A DNA stretch of 64,000 nt from Candidatus Epulonipiscium sp. (GCA_012519205.1 JAAYQR010000026.1:1-64000), one strand, 5' to 3'. Shown: positions 38,517 to 48,533, numbered from the stretch's first letter. Made by a program: numbers and translations. Notes: a model not told the origin generated them from the letters alone.

Positions 38517-41500
38517 TTAGTTAATGTTTTCAACAGACACTTCCATATTAAGGTTTTCTAAGATATTTCCATTAGTATCTGTGATAGAGTATGCTGTATT
38601 GTCTAATGCGTTAAATGTTACATCCAATTTTTGTCCATTCCAGTTTTCATTACCATCGTTGATTACAAGAACTATTTTTGTTCCATTTACGATTTGGATT
38701 TTCTCGATTGCAAGTTTCTTACTACCCTTCTTAACTGTAAAGCGGCTGATTAATAAGTCATTAGCTGCAGTACCTTTTGCAAGGGTTACAGTAGTTACAT
38801 CATTTACTGTTTCAGAAGTTGTTTCAAGAGATACATCTCCACCAAATCCAAATTGAACAGTTTCTCCAATTTCAAATACGATTTCTGTTTTATTTCCGTA
38901 TACTGCTTTTTCTACAGTTGCTTCTGGTGCATATTTATCGATTGCATCGATATGGGATACGCTTCCTAGTAATCCTAGGGTAGTGCCATAGATGTTTTCT
39001 GTGGATACACTTTGAGCAAGTTCTAATTTTAATAAAGCAGCATCGAATTTACCGTTTTGTTCTAAGTCTTCTCTTACATGAAGAATTAGTTTGTATTCAT
39101 CATTGGCATCTTTGTATTCTATGCTAAAGATGGATAGTGCTTGGTTGTTTCCTTTTTCTCTGATGATGAAGTCCCTTCTATCAAGGGTGCTTTCATTGAT
39201 TGGGTGATTTAATTTTAATTCAAGAGCATTTTTGCCTATTACGGATACTTCTTCTACTACTGGAGCCTGTGCTGCTAGGTCTAATCCACCGTCAGTAGTT
39301 AAATCAAGAGCAACAGTGTAGATTTCATTTCCCGCTAGGTCAGTCACATTTTGTACTTGAAGTGCTATGATATCGTCATAGTTATCTGATAGAGTGTAGT
39401 TGTTGCCATTTACAGACCATTCAGATGGGAATTTGATTTCTACTGTTTTTCTATCGCTTAGTAATGTGATTTCTGCATCGCTTGGAAGGTTGTAGAATAA
39501 TCCACCTATACGATATTTGTAGCTGTTACTGTTTAATGCTGTAGCTTTATCTACTTCCTCAGAGTATTTAATGAGGATTCTCATATCTTCCCCTGTTCCT
39601 ACTATATTGTAAGAATCAATAGATACTCTTTCTAAGTCGTTGATTGTTATTTCTTCTAGTGTAGGAAGAAGTTCGTTTTCTAAAGCAGAAAGGTCAGTTA
39701 CACCACTGATTTCTAAGGTATAGTCCCCTGCCGCTACAGAAGAGAAGGTTACTTTGATTCTGTTTTTCTTAGTTGGATCTGCATATCTCATATCAGCTGC
39801 AGCTTTTTCTTTGTTGTCTTTATCGATTAATGTATATACACCATTGGTATTTACATCTTTATCGAATGTTACATAAAGAATGTTTTGACTGTTATCGTCA
39901 GTTTCGATATTTACTACTTCAGGTCTTGCAAGATCGATTTCTGGAATTACGTCTAATTTAATTTCTTTTGCAACATTACCGGAAAAATCTTCTACATTTT
40001 TAACGATAAGAGTTGCTCCGTTTAATGGTAGGTAGTTACCGTTGCTAAAGTTAATTGCATAGCGAAGGTTGTTGTCGCTATCTTGAGTAACTTCGGATGC
40101 ATTACCTGTTTTGCTTCCGGATTTCCATGTTACCTTTGATGGAGCTAATCCTTTGATTTCTTCGCTAAATTCTATTACTACTTTATTTTGAGTAGCGCTA
40201 ATGATTTCAGCTTCTGGTGCATCTTCATCTTTTTCTACTGTGAAGTCCATTTCTACAGCTTTTAGATTGAAGCCTGCAGCATCTTCTATATCGCTACTGA
40301 TAGAAAGGGTATGGTCCCCGTCCTTAAGAGCATTTCTAAAGGTAATAGTAAATACTGTGTTTTTGCTATTAGCTTCGATAGAACCACGAACCAAAGCATC
40401 ATCTACTTTGTAAGATGCAAGGGTATCAGCATTTTTTACAGGTTCACTGAATGTGATTGTGATAGATTGGTTTCCTTTTACAGTTAAGTCTTCAACTTCA
40501 GGAAGTTCGTTGTCAAATACATTTACAGTAATACTTGTTTTTTCGATTTTATTTCCTTTAGTATCTTTGATGTCTTTGATGGTGTATTTGGTATCAGTTG
40601 TTTGACGAAGAGCAGTGTCTAGTGTTACCAATACAGATTTACCATCTTTGGAAATTTCGAAGATATCTTCTGCTCCAAGGCCTAAACGCGCATTGGTTAC
40701 GGTATCTTTATCTAATTCCTTAGAAAATTGGATAGTAAATTGTTTTAAGTTATGTCCTATAACCTTAAGAACTTTAAGATCTTTATATTCTCTAAGGACT
40801 TTAACTGTTTTTTCTACTTTTATACCTTTGGCATCAACAGCAACTACTTTAATTGTGTTTTCCCCTAGTTCTAAGGATACCTCAGCGGAGAATTTATTAT
40901 CTTTTATTGTAGCTTGTTTGCCGTTTACTGTTATGGTTGCAGCAGTATTTAAGGAACCAGAAATAATAATGGTTTCTTTTTCGGTAATACCTTCTACCTT
41001 ATCTAGATTTAATTCAAGAGAAGCCACGTTTAAACCTAGGTTTTCAGCTAGAGTTTTATCACTGCCTACGGGTTTAGAAAGCAATGCTTCGTATGTGAAA
41101 TCTGCAATTTGGAGCACTTGAATATTTGATGCTTCTACTTCAGATACGGATTCAATTAAACCTTTAGATTGTGCAAACAAAGGAATAGATACCCATGTAA
41201 AATCTACATTTTCAACGTATCCAAGGCGAACTAACATCATTTTCATGTACTCACGAGCACTTACAGTTCCCATTGGATTTAAGTTTCCGAGGTGATCCCC
41301 TGCGATACCGATTTCAGGGTGTGCTTTTAAGTACGCTGCCAACTTACGAATAAATTGACTGTGACTTCCATTAACATCCTTAAATGTTGTTTTACCTTCC
41401 CAGGCAAAGTTATTCATTTCTTCATATTTGCCCATCATTTTAAGTTGCATTACGAAGGCACGATATCTTGTCATTGTTTGAGTTCCAACAACACCATTGC

Positions 41501-41645
41501 CTTCTCCTGTGATGATTCCAAGATCTGTTAAGGTATCTAACTTATCTTGTTTAGATAAGCTTCCTGCAAAAGCCATACTTGTGGAAGATAGAACCACAGA
41601 GGTTGCCAATGCAAAGGATAATATTTTCTTTTTGAGATTGTTCAT
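38517..41645 (-). CDS. S-layer-type surface protein with degenerate SLH repeats and Ig-like domains
   Basis: A 1042-residue precursor with signal peptide (1-27, ending MAFA). Residues 30-200 hold SLH-like repeats (LDTLTDLGIITGEGNGVVG, then NPMGTVSAREYMKMMLVRLGY) that would bind secondary wall polymer. Residues about 205-285 resemble the GlucoD-B/Big-type fold. The remainder is a string of SbsA-like Ig domains, each with LTVKGNQSITITFSEPV-like strands. No catalytic motif. The size, export signal, two possible promoters and evenly used codons fit an abundant S-layer or surface protein. ATG ends at 41645 with AAGGAGG upstream. Confidence 0.85.
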   Translation of the reverse strand: MNNLKKKILSFALATSVVLSSTSMAFAGSLSKQDKLDTLTDLGIITGEGNGVVGTQTMTRYRAFVMQLKMMGKYEEMNNFAWEGKTTFKDVNGSHSQFIRKLAAYLKAHPEIGIAGDHLGNLNPMGTVSAREYMKMMLVRLGYVENVDFTWVSIPLFAQSKGLIESVSEVEASNIQVLQIADFTYEALLSKPVGSDKTLAENLGLNVASLELNLDKVEGITEKETIIISGSLNTAATITVNGKQATIKDNKFSAEVSLELGENTIKVVAVDAKGIKVEKTVKVLREYKDLKVLKVIGHNLKQFTIQFSKELDKDTVTNARLGLGAEDIFEISKDGKSVLVTLDTALRQTTDTKYTIKDIKDTKGNKIEKTSITVNVFDNELPEVEDLTVKGNQSITITFSEPVKNADTLASYKVDDALVRGSIEANSKNTVFTITFRNALKDGDHTLSISSDIEDAAGFNLKAVEMDFTVEKDEDAPEAEIISATQNKVVIEFSEEIKGLAPSKVTWKSGSKTGNASEVTQDSDNNLRYAINFSNGNYLPLNGATLIVKNVEDFSGNVAKEIKLDVIPEIDLARPEVVNIETDDNSQNILYVTFDKDVNTNGVYTLIDKDNKEKAAADMRYADPTKKNRIKVTFSSVAAGDYTLEISGVTDLSALENELLPTLEEITINDLERVSIDSYNIVGTGEDMRILIKYSEEVDKATALNSNSYKYRIGGLFYNLPSDAEITLLSDRKTVEIKFPSEWSVNGNNYTLSDNYDDIIALQVQNVTDLAGNEIYTVALDLTTDGGLDLAAQAPVVEEVSVIGKNALELKLNHPINESTLDRRDFIIREKGNNQALSIFSIEYKDANDEYKLILHVREDLEQNGKFDAALLKLELAQSVSTENIYGTTLGLLGSVSHIDAIDKYAPEATVEKAVYGNKTEIVFEIGETVQFGFGGDVSLETTSETVNDVTTVTLAKGTAANDLLISRFTVKKGSKKLAIEKIQIVNGTKIVLVINDGNENWNGQKLDVTFNALDNTAYSITDTNGNILENLNMEVSVENIN

Positions 41646-41683
41646 TAAGCTTTCCTCCTTATTTGTTTTGCTTTGAACACTAC

Positions 41684-41724
41684 ATTATGTTGATGACTTA
41701 TGTCGACCAACTACAAAGTTATTA
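41684..41724 (-). repeat. Direct repeat, promoter-proximal leader copy
   Basis: 41 bases, 33 identical to 41892-41932 without gaps. It overlaps the -10 and early leader of the proximal S-layer promoter. Confidence 0.7.
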
Positions 41725-41749
41725 TAGTTGATGTGGTTAACATAATCAA
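41721..41749 (-). promoter_or_regulatory. Proximal promoter of the S-layer-type gene
   Basis: On the minus strand TTGATT (41749-41744), 17 bases, TATAAT (41726-41721). Confidence 0.6.
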
Positions 41750-41891
41750 GGGTTTTCTTGTTGCCAAAATTATCATCAGTTTACAGAAAACTGATTTTGA
41801 AAGCATTAGAAGTGCCTGTATTTACCCGAAAGGGGTTACGCTTCATGGTCAAGAGAGAATGGTAATAATAGAAATGACTAGAGCACATTGA

Positions 41892-41932
41892 TTATGTTTG
41901 CGACTTATGTCTATCAACTACAAGATTATTGT
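41892..41932 (-). repeat. Direct repeat, distal leader copy
   Basis: Second copy of the 41-base block, 208 bases upstream of the first relative to the S-layer-type gene. Confidence 0.7.
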
Positions 41933-41956
41933 ATCTAACTGATAGGATTCAAGCAA
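41929..41956 (-). promoter_or_regulatory. Possible distal promoter of the S-layer-type gene
   Basis: On the minus strand TTGCTT (41956-41951), 16 bases, TACAAT (41934-41929). It stands in the same position relative to its repeat copy as the proximal promoter. Confidence 0.4.
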
Positions 41957-42058
41957 TATAAAAAAAATGGCAAATTCCCGTAAAGGTATCTTTTATATCG
42001 ATATATAAGGTAGATAGCTTTTATATAGGATATTTGATGGGTTTTTGTATGGAAATAC

Positions 42059-42087
42059 TTGCATATAATCCTCTTTTAACATAAAAT
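42059..42087 (+). promoter_or_regulatory. Candidate promoter of the SLH-domain gene
   Basis: TTGCAT (42059-42064), 17 bases, TAAAAT (42082-42087), 64 bases before the ATG. Confidence 0.45.
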
Positions 42088-42150
42088 AATAGTAGAAATA
42101 TAGTAGGTTATGTAAAAATACATAGAATAAATGATATAAGGAGGATATAT

Positions 42151-44172
42151 ATGAAACCCATTGGGAAAATAGGACTTGCCCTAACGATAGCTTTTAGTAT
42201 TTCAACTTCTGCCTTTGCCCAGGTGCAATATACAGATGTAGCCCAAGTCCATTGGGCTTACGAATCCATACAAAAGGTATCAGATAAAAAGTGGATGACA
42301 GGAAATTTGCAAAATGAATTCAAACCCAATAAGATAGTGGATTATTTTGAGTTTTCCCAAATAGCAGCAAAGGTGGCAGGATATAAGGATCCTTTAATAG
42401 AGGAGGTTACGGCGGAGCAAAAACAATTACAAGAACAAGCCTATAAGGAAAATGAAAACATATTAACAAACTATACTAATCGCTTTACAAGATGGGAGAA
42501 ACAATACAAAAACTATAACCAGCAAATTGCCTATCTCCTTTATAAAGGGATTCTAAAAGAAACGGACCTAGCTAAATTTATAATAGAACAAGAAAGTGGT
42601 ACAGAGGTAGTTCGTTCTCTTAAAAGAGAAGACATGGCAGCATTTGTTGTAAGATTAATAGGAAAAGAATCAGAAGCCCTAAAAAATACTTTAACAACAG
42701 GATTTGATGATGAGAGCCTTATCAGCTCATCTATAAGGCCTCATGCAGCCTATCTAAGACAGGCGGGAATTTTTCAGGGTTCCGAATTTAACCCAAAAGG
42801 AGAAGTGACAAAAGCTGTTTTAGCAAAAGTTCTAGTTGAATCTATGACTCTTAATTCAACAGATAAGGGTAAAGTGAAAGAGGATAAGGATTTGACCGAT
42901 GAAAAGGAAATCTATATTCACGGTACAGTAACATATATAGGAAATGGTTATATAGGTATACAAGATGGGAATAATAAAACTTCCTATTACTCCATAAAAG
43001 AAGGTGCAAGGTTTTATATTGGAAGTAAAGAGACTAATATAGAAAGCATTGAAAAAGGAAACAAGGTATTGATACAGCCAATAAAGGAAAACAATGTGGA
43101 TTATATTTCTAAGATTATAGTACAAGAAGATAAAAAATCTCCTGAAGAGGTTAAGCCCGTAGTCCCAAATCCAGGCCCGAATACCAATGCAGACAATACA
43201 AATACCAATACCAATACAGAAACAACCCCTGTTTCTACTAGGAGGCTAGAAGGAGTAGTTGAGGCGGTAGGGAACACCAGTATAAACATTATGGTAAAAT
43301 ACATAGGATATCAAGGTGAGATAAGGCAGGAAGTTGAACTTTATAATATCAACCCTAATACCATAATCACAAAAGGAAATAAAACCATCTTGCCGATAGA
43401 TATTACAAAAGGAAACATTATTATAGCAGAAGTCAAAGGAAATCTTCTTTACAAGGCAGTTATTATGGACAAACAAAGGGAAGTTATAGGTAGCTTAGTG
43501 GAGAAAAAACGAATAAAGAGTTTAAATAGTATGATTATAAAGGTTGATCAGGAGACATTAGAGTACCAAATTCCAACAGACATCAAAATAGCCAAGAAGG
43601 GCTTGGAAAATGCAGCGTGGAATGATTTAAGAATAGGGGATAAGATTACCCTAGATTTGGAATATGATAAGGTAGTGGGGATTAATGCCGAAGGCTTTGC
43701 CTCAGAGGTTGAGGGAATCATTGAAGAAGTATTAATATCTGCCACCCAATCAAAAATAACTATAAGACTTAATGATAATAGTGTAAAGACCTATCCTCTT
43801 ATTTACGGGGCAAGGATTGCAAGGGGAAATAGGAATGAAAACCTTACCCTATATGATGTACGTTTAGGTCAAAAGGTAAAGGCTTATTTAGATAGCCTAG
43901 AAATTGAAGAAATGGCACTGGGTAACCAAACACAGGTGACTACGGTTCAAGGATATATTGATGGGATAGATTTTATTAATAACTATTTAGACCTTAGAAC
44001 TAATTCCGACTTTACTGGGATTAAGCGTATACGCCTTGAAAAAGAGGTAGAGGTCTTTAGAGGGGATAAAAGATTAAATAGAAGGGATTTAGAAGAAGAG
44101 ATGCTTATAGTTATCACCTTAAAAAGTTATGGCAGTGACCAAGCAAGTACAATTAATATAATAGCCAAATAA
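42151..44172 (+). CDS. SLH-domain cell-surface protein
   Basis: A 673-residue precursor with signal peptide (1-23, ending AFA). Three S-layer-homology motifs occupy about 25-235 (QVHWAYESIQKVSDKKWMTG; RPHAAYLRQAGIFQGSEFNP) and would bind wall polymer. A Pro/Asn/Thr linker (about 330-360, with NTNTNT runs) separates these from a C-terminal series of beta-barrel-like repeats (about 250-330 and 365-670). No enzyme motif is seen. ATG 42151 follows AAGGAGG. It is divergent from the S-layer-type gene. Confidence 0.85.
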   Translation: MKPIGKIGLALTIAFSISTSAFAQVQYTDVAQVHWAYESIQKVSDKKWMTGNLQNEFKPNKIVDYFEFSQIAAKVAGYKDPLIEEVTAEQKQLQEQAYKENENILTNYTNRFTRWEKQYKNYNQQIAYLLYKGILKETDLAKFIIEQESGTEVVRSLKREDMAAFVVRLIGKESEALKNTLTTGFDDESLISSSIRPHAAYLRQAGIFQGSEFNPKGEVTKAVLAKVLVESMTLNSTDKGKVKEDKDLTDEKEIYIHGTVTYIGNGYIGIQDGNNKTSYYSIKEGARFYIGSKETNIESIEKGNKVLIQPIKENNVDYISKIIVQEDKKSPEEVKPVVPNPGPNTNADNTNTNTNTETTPVSTRRLEGVVEAVGNTSINIMVKYIGYQGEIRQEVELYNINPNTIITKGNKTILPIDITKGNIIIAEVKGNLLYKAVIMDKQREVIGSLVEKKRIKSLNSMIIKVDQETLEYQIPTDIKIAKKGLENAAWNDLRIGDKITLDLEYDKVVGINAEGFASEVEGIIEEVLISATQSKITIRLNDNSVKTYPLIYGARIARGNRNENLTLYDVRLGQKVKAYLDSLEIEEMALGNQTQVTTVQGYIDGIDFINNYLDLRTNSDFTGIKRIRLEKEVEVFRGDKRLNRRDLEEEMLIVITLKSYGSDQASTINIIAK

Positions 44173-44206
44173 GGTGCGGGATTTCCTGCCCCTTATTTTT
44201 TATGCA
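44170..44206 (+). terminator. Terminator after the SLH-domain gene
   Basis: Imperfect 13-bp stem AATAAGGTGCGGG / CCTGCCCCTTATT followed by TTTTTAT. Confidence 0.7.
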
Positions 44207-44231
44207 TTCTTCAAAGGCAAGAGCACCAATT

Positions 44232-44247
44232 ATGAACGCGTTCTCAA
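44232..44247. promoter_or_regulatory. cre/LacI-type operator, upstream site
   Basis: ATGAACGCGTTCTCAA contains the palindrome GAACGCGTTC. It fits the CcpA cre consensus (WTGNAANCGNWNNCWW) with one mismatch. Located 38 bases upstream of the candidate -35 of the cellobiose phosphorylase gene. Confidence 0.5.
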
Positions 44248-44284
44248 AAAAACACCTTAATAAAAATTATTTAGTAGATTTTAC

Positions 44285-44313
44285 TTGATTATTTCCTGAA
44301 ATCCTAGTAATCT
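44285..44313 (+). promoter_or_regulatory. Candidate promoter of the cellobiose phosphorylase gene
   Basis: TTGATT (44285-44290), 17 bases, TAATCT (44308-44313), lying between the two operator-like sites. Confidence 0.35.
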
Positions 44314-44391
44314 ATATGTAGAGAGATAAAAATGAAATCGGTGACGTATTGCCTGTGCTATCAAAGATAAAAGAGTGTATTGCGCTTTAAA

Positions 44392-44407
44392 ATGAGAGCG
44401 CGTTCAA
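44392..44407. promoter_or_regulatory. cre/LacI-type operator, downstream site
   Basis: ATGAGAGCGCGTTCAA: TGNNANCGNTNNCA with one mismatch. It lies between the promoter and the start codon, a position typical of road-block repression. Confidence 0.45.
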
Positions 44408-44467
44408 TCTTTCGTTTTTGCTAAAACAGGATTCAAATACCTAATAAAATTTTTGAGGAGGGAGCTT

Positions 44468-46903
44468 ATGAAGTTTGGATATTTTGATGATAAAAACAAG
44501 GAATATGTGATTAATACCCCTAAGACACCATATCCATGGATCAACTACTTAGGCAACGAAGATTTTTTTGGACTTATTTCTAACACGGGGGGTGGGTATT
44601 GTTTTTATAAGGATGCTAGACTAAGAAGAATCACTAGATATCGATATAATAACATACCCATCGATAATGGAGGACGGTATTTTTATGTTCACGATAATGG
44701 CGACTACTGGACACCAGGGTGGATGCCCGTTAAAAAGGATTTAGATTTTTATGAATGCAGACATGGGCTAGGATATACATCTTTAACTGGAGAAAGAAAA
44801 GGTATAAGGCTTAATGTGACATCTTTTGTTCCCCTAAAATACAATGGAGAAGTCCATAAAGTTACTATAAGGAATAATTCTGATAAAAATAAAAACATAT
44901 CCCTATTTTCTTTTGTAGAATTTTGCCTTTGGGATGCTTATGATGATATGACCAATTATCAAAGAAATTTAAACACAGGGGAAGTAGAGATAGAAGGTAG
45001 CGCGATTTATCATAAGACCGAATATAGAGAAAGAAGAAATCACTATGCTTTTTACTGGGTGAATTCAGAAATAGATGGATACGATACGGACAGAGACTCC
45101 TTCCTAGGAGCATATAATAATTTAGATACTCCACAGGTAGTAGCTGCAGGTAAATCTTCTAATTCTACTGCTAGCGGCTGGCACCCTATTGCATCCCATG
45201 GATTAGATATTTCCCTTCAACCTGAGGAAGAAAAGAGTTTTGTATTTGTCCTAGGTTATGTAGAAAATGATCCCGAAGAAAAATGGATAGACCTAAATGT
45301 TATCAATAAGGAAAAGGCATATAAAATGCAGGAAATGTTCAAAGATGGGGTAGCCGTAGATAATGCCCTTGATGAGCTAAAAGAGTATTGGAATCAACTT
45401 CTTTCTGTTTATACTTTAGATAGCCAAGATGAAAAGTTAAATCGCATGGTTAATATATGGAATCCGTATCAGTGTATGGTTACCTTTAATATGTCAAGGA
45501 GTGCCTCTTATTTCGAATCAGGAGTAGGAAGAGGTATGGGCTTTAGAGATTCAAACCAGGACTTACTAGGCTTTGTTCATCAAATCCCCGATAGGGCAAG
45601 GGAAAGAATACTTGATATTGCAGCAACCCAATTTGAGGACGGAAGTGCATACCATCAATATCAACCTTTGACCAAAAAAGGAAACCATGATATAGGCGGT
45701 GGATTTAATGATGATCCATTGTGGTTAATATTGGGAACTAGTGCCTATATTAAAGAAACAGGGGATTTTGCCATATTAGACGAAAAAGTACCCTATGATT
45801 CCAATCCAGATAATACAGGCTCACTTTTTGATCATTTAACCGCATCCTTCTACCATGTAATTAATAATTTAGGTCCCCATGGGCTTCCATTAATTGGACG
45901 GGCAGATTGGAATGATTGTCTAAACCTTAACTGTTTCTCAAAAGAACCAGGAGAATCCTTCCAAACCTTTGGGGATCCAGATGGAAGAGTTGCTGAGTCC
46001 ATATTTATTGCAGGAATGTTTGTATTAATAGGGCGGGAATATGTTGAGTTATGTAAAAGAAGAGGTCTGGATGATGATGCCAAAATAGCTGAGGAACATA
46101 TCGAAACTATGAGAAAGACTACGCTAGAACATGGTTATGATGGAGAATGGTTCCTTCGTGCCTATGATGCCTTTGGAGGCAAGGTTGGTAGTAAAGAAAA
46201 TAAAGAAGGGCAGATTTTTATTGAGCCACAAGGTTTCTGTGTTATGGCAGGAATCGGAGTAGAAGAAGGACTGGCCAAAAAAGCTCTAGATTCTGTAAAG
46301 GAAAGACTAGAGACCCCTTATGGTATCGTTCTTAATCAACCACCATATACCGCCTACGATTATAAATTGGGGGAAATAACTAGTTATCCGCCAGGATATA
46401 AAGAAAACGCAGGGATATTCTGTCATAATAACCCTTGGATTGCCTGCGCAGAAACAGTGATTGGCAGAGGGGATAGGGCCTTTGAAATATATTCAAGGAT
46501 TGCCCCGGCATATCTTGAGGAAATTAGTGAAATACACAAGTTAGAGCCCTATGTATATGCCCAGATGATAGCAGGTAAAGATGCAGTAAATGAAGGACAG
46601 GCGAAGAACTCTTGGCTTACAGGAACTGCGGCATGGAACTTTATTACCATATCCCAATGGATATTAGGAATTAAACCTGATTATGACGGACTTAAAATTG
46701 ACCCCTGCATTCCAGAGGCATGGGATGGATATAAAGTAACAAGAGAGTTTAGAGGAACTATATACAATATAGAAATACAAAATAAGGACCATGTTTCAAA
46801 AGGGATTAAGAAAGTATTTTTAGATGGGAAAGAATTAAAATCTAATATTATTCCTGTTTTATCCGATAATAAAGAACACGAAGTCATAGTTCAAATGGGA
46901 TAA
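44468..46903 (+). CDS. Cellobiose phosphorylase (GH94)
   Basis: An 811-residue cytosolic enzyme that splits cellobiose with phosphate to glucose-1-phosphate and glucose. Characteristic stretches are [30 protein letters not shown] [13 protein letters not shown], and [18 protein letters not shown] with the general-acid Asp. Length and N-terminus match the cellobiose rather than cellodextrin or chitobiose group, though the related laminaribiose enzymes cannot be wholly excluded. ATG 44468 follows GAGGAGGGAG; the in-frame TTG 44453 lies upstream of that site. Operator-like sites upstream suggest catabolite repression. Confidence 0.93.
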   Translation: MKFGYFDDKNKEYVINTPKTPYPWINYLGNEDFFGLISNTGGGYCFYKDARLRRITRYRYNNIPIDNGGRYFYVHDNGDYWTPGWMPVKKDLDFYECRHGLGYTSLTGERKGIRLNVTSFVPLKYNGEVHKVTIRNNSDKNKNISLFSFVEFCLWDAYDDMTNYQRNLNTGEVEIEGSAIYHKTEYRERRNHYAFYWVNSEIDGYDTDRDSFLGAYNNLDTPQVVAAGKSSNSTASGWHPIASHGLDISLQPEEEKSFVFVLGYVENDPEEKWIDLNVINKEKAYKMQEMFKDGVAVDNALDELKEYWNQLLSVYTLDSQDEKLNRMVNIWNPYQCMVTFNMSRSASYFESGVGRGMGFRDSNQDLLGFVHQIPDRARERILDIAATQFEDGSAYHQYQPLTKKGNHDIGGGFNDDPLWLILGTSAYIKETGDFAILDEKVPYDSNPDNTGSLFDHLTASFYHVINNLGPHGLPLIGRADWNDCLNLNCFSKEPGESFQTFGDPDGRVAESIFIAGMFVLIGREYVELCKRRGLDDDAKIAEEHIETMRKTTLEHGYDGEWFLRAYDAFGGKVGSKENKEGQIFIEPQGFCVMAGIGVEEGLAKKALDSVKERLETPYGIVLNQPPYTAYDYKLGEITSYPPGYKENAGIFCHNNPWIACAETVIGRGDRAFEIYSRIAPAYLEEISEIHKLEPYVYAQMIAGKDAVNEGQAKNSWLTGTAAWNFITISQWILGIKPDYDGLKIDPCIPEAWDGYKVTREFRGTIYNIEIQNKDHVSKGIKKVFLDGKELKSNIIPVLSDNKEHEVIVQMG

Positions 46904-46911
46904 TCAAGTTC

Positions 46912-46942
46912 AAATCGCCTCTTTAGGCGATTTTTTTTGCTT
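46912..46942 (+). terminator. Terminator after the cellobiose phosphorylase gene
   Basis: AAATCGCCT / AGGCGATTT (46912-46920 with 46925-46933), loop CTTT, followed by a T-run. Confidence 0.88.
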
Positions 46943-46957
46943 TTTTTAATAATACCC

Positions 46958-46986
46958 TTTACAAATGGTTATGGATTTGTTAAAAT
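46958..46986 (+). promoter_or_regulatory. Promoter of the M23 peptidase gene
   Basis: TTTACA (46958-46963), 17 bases, TAAAAT (46981-46986). Confidence 0.6.
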
Positions 46987-46998
46987 ATGATTGTATTT

Positions 46999-47015
46999 TT
47001 TACAAAAGTATTACG
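46999..47015 (-). promoter_or_regulatory. WalR-like box (one mismatch) in the M23 leader
   Basis: On the minus strand it reads CGTAAT-ACTTT-TGTAAA; one base off TGTWAH-N5-TGTWAH. It lies just downstream of the predicted transcription start. Confidence 0.35.
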
Positions 47016-47060
47016 TATTTATTAAAGAAAAAATAATAATCTCAATCTGGAGGAAAAAAT

Positions 47061-48425
47061 ATGATTAACCTACAGAAAATACAATCACTAAATGGAGTAA
47101 GATACTTCAGGTTATTTGTTTTAGCTATTGTTGTGACCACCGTATTTTATCTAGGATTTCAGATTTCTACCCAGCCTAATGCCTATGCAGTTTCTTTAAA
47201 TGAACAACAACTGGGGATCATAGAAGAAGAACAATTGGCAAAAGATGCATATAAAGAAGCAGAGCTGGTTATACAAGAGCAAATAGGAAATTTTATTAAC
47301 ATTCATGAAGAAATATCCCTAGAGCCTGTTCACGCCTCTAAGAAGGATTTAATAACTAAAGAAGATTTAACTACGAAAGTACAAGATAATATTACATATG
47401 ATATACAAGCATGCGTAATAAAGGTAGACGGGGAAATACAAGCAATACTAAAAGATAAGGAGCAAGCCCAAGAAATCTTAGAAGAAATTAAAAAGACATA
47501 TACTGTAGAAGGGGTAAATATGGAACACACCGAATTTGTAGAGAAGGTTACGATAGAACCCCAATACATTAAATCCTTAGAGGAAACCATATCCAAAGAG
47601 AAAGCAATTTCTTTATTAACTAAGAGTACAGTAGCTCAAAAAACTTATAATATCCGAGAAGGGGATAGTCTTTGGGGCATCGCCAAAAAATACGATATGA
47701 GTATAGAAGACGTTTTAAAGGCAAATCCAGATTTAGAAGAGGAAAGTCTACTACAGATTGGTCAGGAGATAGGATTAAACTTGCCAAAACCTATGGTTTC
47801 TGTAGTTACAAAGGAAAGATTCATATACAAAGAACCTATTGAAAAGCCAGTTAAATATGAAGAAGACGATACACAGCTTAAGACCTATATGAAGGTAATA
47901 GAAGCAGGTGAAGAAGGGGAAAAGGAAATCACCGCCTATAGGATAAGGATTAATGGTTATGAAGAAAGTACACAGACTATATCCGAAGAGGTTATAAAAG
48001 AGCCAAAGGAAGCAGTGATCATCGTTGGAACCAAAACGCCCCCTCCAAAAAGCGCTACAGGTACATTTAGAATGCCGGTATCAGGAAAATTGTCCTCAGG
48101 CTTTGGTTCGAGATGGGGGACCTTCCATGCGGGTATAGATTTGGCAGCACCCCAGGGAACACCCATATATGCATCCGATGGTGGAGTAGTAACAGAGGCA
48201 GGATGGCATGGAGGATATGGATACTTAGTTAAGGTTAACCATGGAAATGGATTTGAAACTTACTACGCCCATACAAGTAAAATATATGTTACTGTAGGTC
48301 AGAAGGTTGCCAAAGGTGAAAAGATAGCTGCAGTGGGAAGTACAGGAAATAGTACAGGGTATCACCTTCACTTTGAAGTTAGATTAAATGGTGATCCAAG
48401 AAACCCATATAATTATTTGAAATAG
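47061..48425 (+). CDS. LysM, G5 and M23 metallopeptidase domain protein (wall endopeptidase)
   Basis: A 454-residue protein with an N-terminal signal-anchor (about 15-35). A helical stretch follows, then LysM (about 194-242; GDSLWGIAKKYDMSIEDVLK) for peptidoglycan binding, G5 (about 245-325), and a C-terminal M23 peptidase (about 335-454). Zinc ligands are His356 and Asp360 (HAGIDLA) and His437 in HLHFE, with His435 catalytic. It would cut peptide cross-links outside the membrane. The next genes are walR and walK, the usual controllers of such hydrolases. ATG 47061 follows TGGAGG. Confidence 0.94.
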   Translation: MINLQKIQSLNGVRYFRLFVLAIVVTTVFYLGFQISTQPNAYAVSLNEQQLGIIEEEQLAKDAYKEAELVIQEQIGNFINIHEEISLEPVHASKKDLITKEDLTTKVQDNITYDIQACVIKVDGEIQAILKDKEQAQEILEEIKKTYTVEGVNMEHTEFVEKVTIEPQYIKSLEETISKEKAISLLTKSTVAQKTYNIREGDSLWGIAKKYDMSIEDVLKANPDLEEESLLQIGQEIGLNLPKPMVSVVTKERFIYKEPIEKPVKYEEDDTQLKTYMKVIEAGEEGEKEITAYRIRINGYEESTQTISEEVIKEPKEAVIIVGTKTPPPKSATGTFRMPVSGKLSSGFGSRWGTFHAGIDLAAPQGTPIYASDGGVVTEAGWHGGYGYLVKVNHGNGFETYYAHTSKIYVTVGQKVAKGEKIAAVGSTGNSTGYHLHFEVRLNGDPRNPYNYLK

Positions 48426-48433
48426 TATCAAAT

Positions 48434-48458
48434 AGGCGACATTGGTCGCCTGTTTTTT
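48434..48458 (+). terminator. Terminator after the M23 peptidase gene
   Basis: AGGCGAC / GTCGCCT stem (48434-48440 with 48445-48451), loop ATTG, followed by GTTTTTTG. Confidence 0.85.
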
Positions 48459-48470
48459 GTATTATTATAT

Positions 48471-48499
48471 TTTACAGATGCCTTTATTTTTGATACAAT
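48471..48499 (+). promoter_or_regulatory. walR promoter
   Basis: TTTACA (48471-48476), 17 bases, TACAAT (48494-48499), 35 bases before the chosen start. Confidence 0.6.
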
Positions 48500-48533
48500 T
48501 AAGTAAGGTTAATAAATGAAAAGAGGTGGGGCT

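Larger units (their letters stand above)
41646..42150. promoter_or_regulatory. Long divergent intergenic region between two surface-protein genes
   Basis: This 505-base region is without a convincing gene. It holds two minus-strand promoters, each followed by the same 41-base leader block, and a perfect 8-bp hairpin (ATCAGTTT / AAACTGAT) near 41779-41799. A TATATCGATATA palindrome lies near 41995-42006, and a plus-strand promoter for the SLH gene at 42059-42087. The 63-codon frame at 41700-41891 has no ribosome site. Confidence 0.6.

Noticed and set aside
41700..41891. 63-codon plus-strand frame between the two surface-protein genes
   Set aside because: No ribosome site, and it overlaps the duplicated leader and the promoter of the minus-strand gene; more likely regulatory DNA.
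44341..44400. Possible small gene or tRNA-like structure before the cellobiose phosphorylase gene
   Set aside because: No ribosome site or cloverleaf could be drawn; only operator-like sites are supported.
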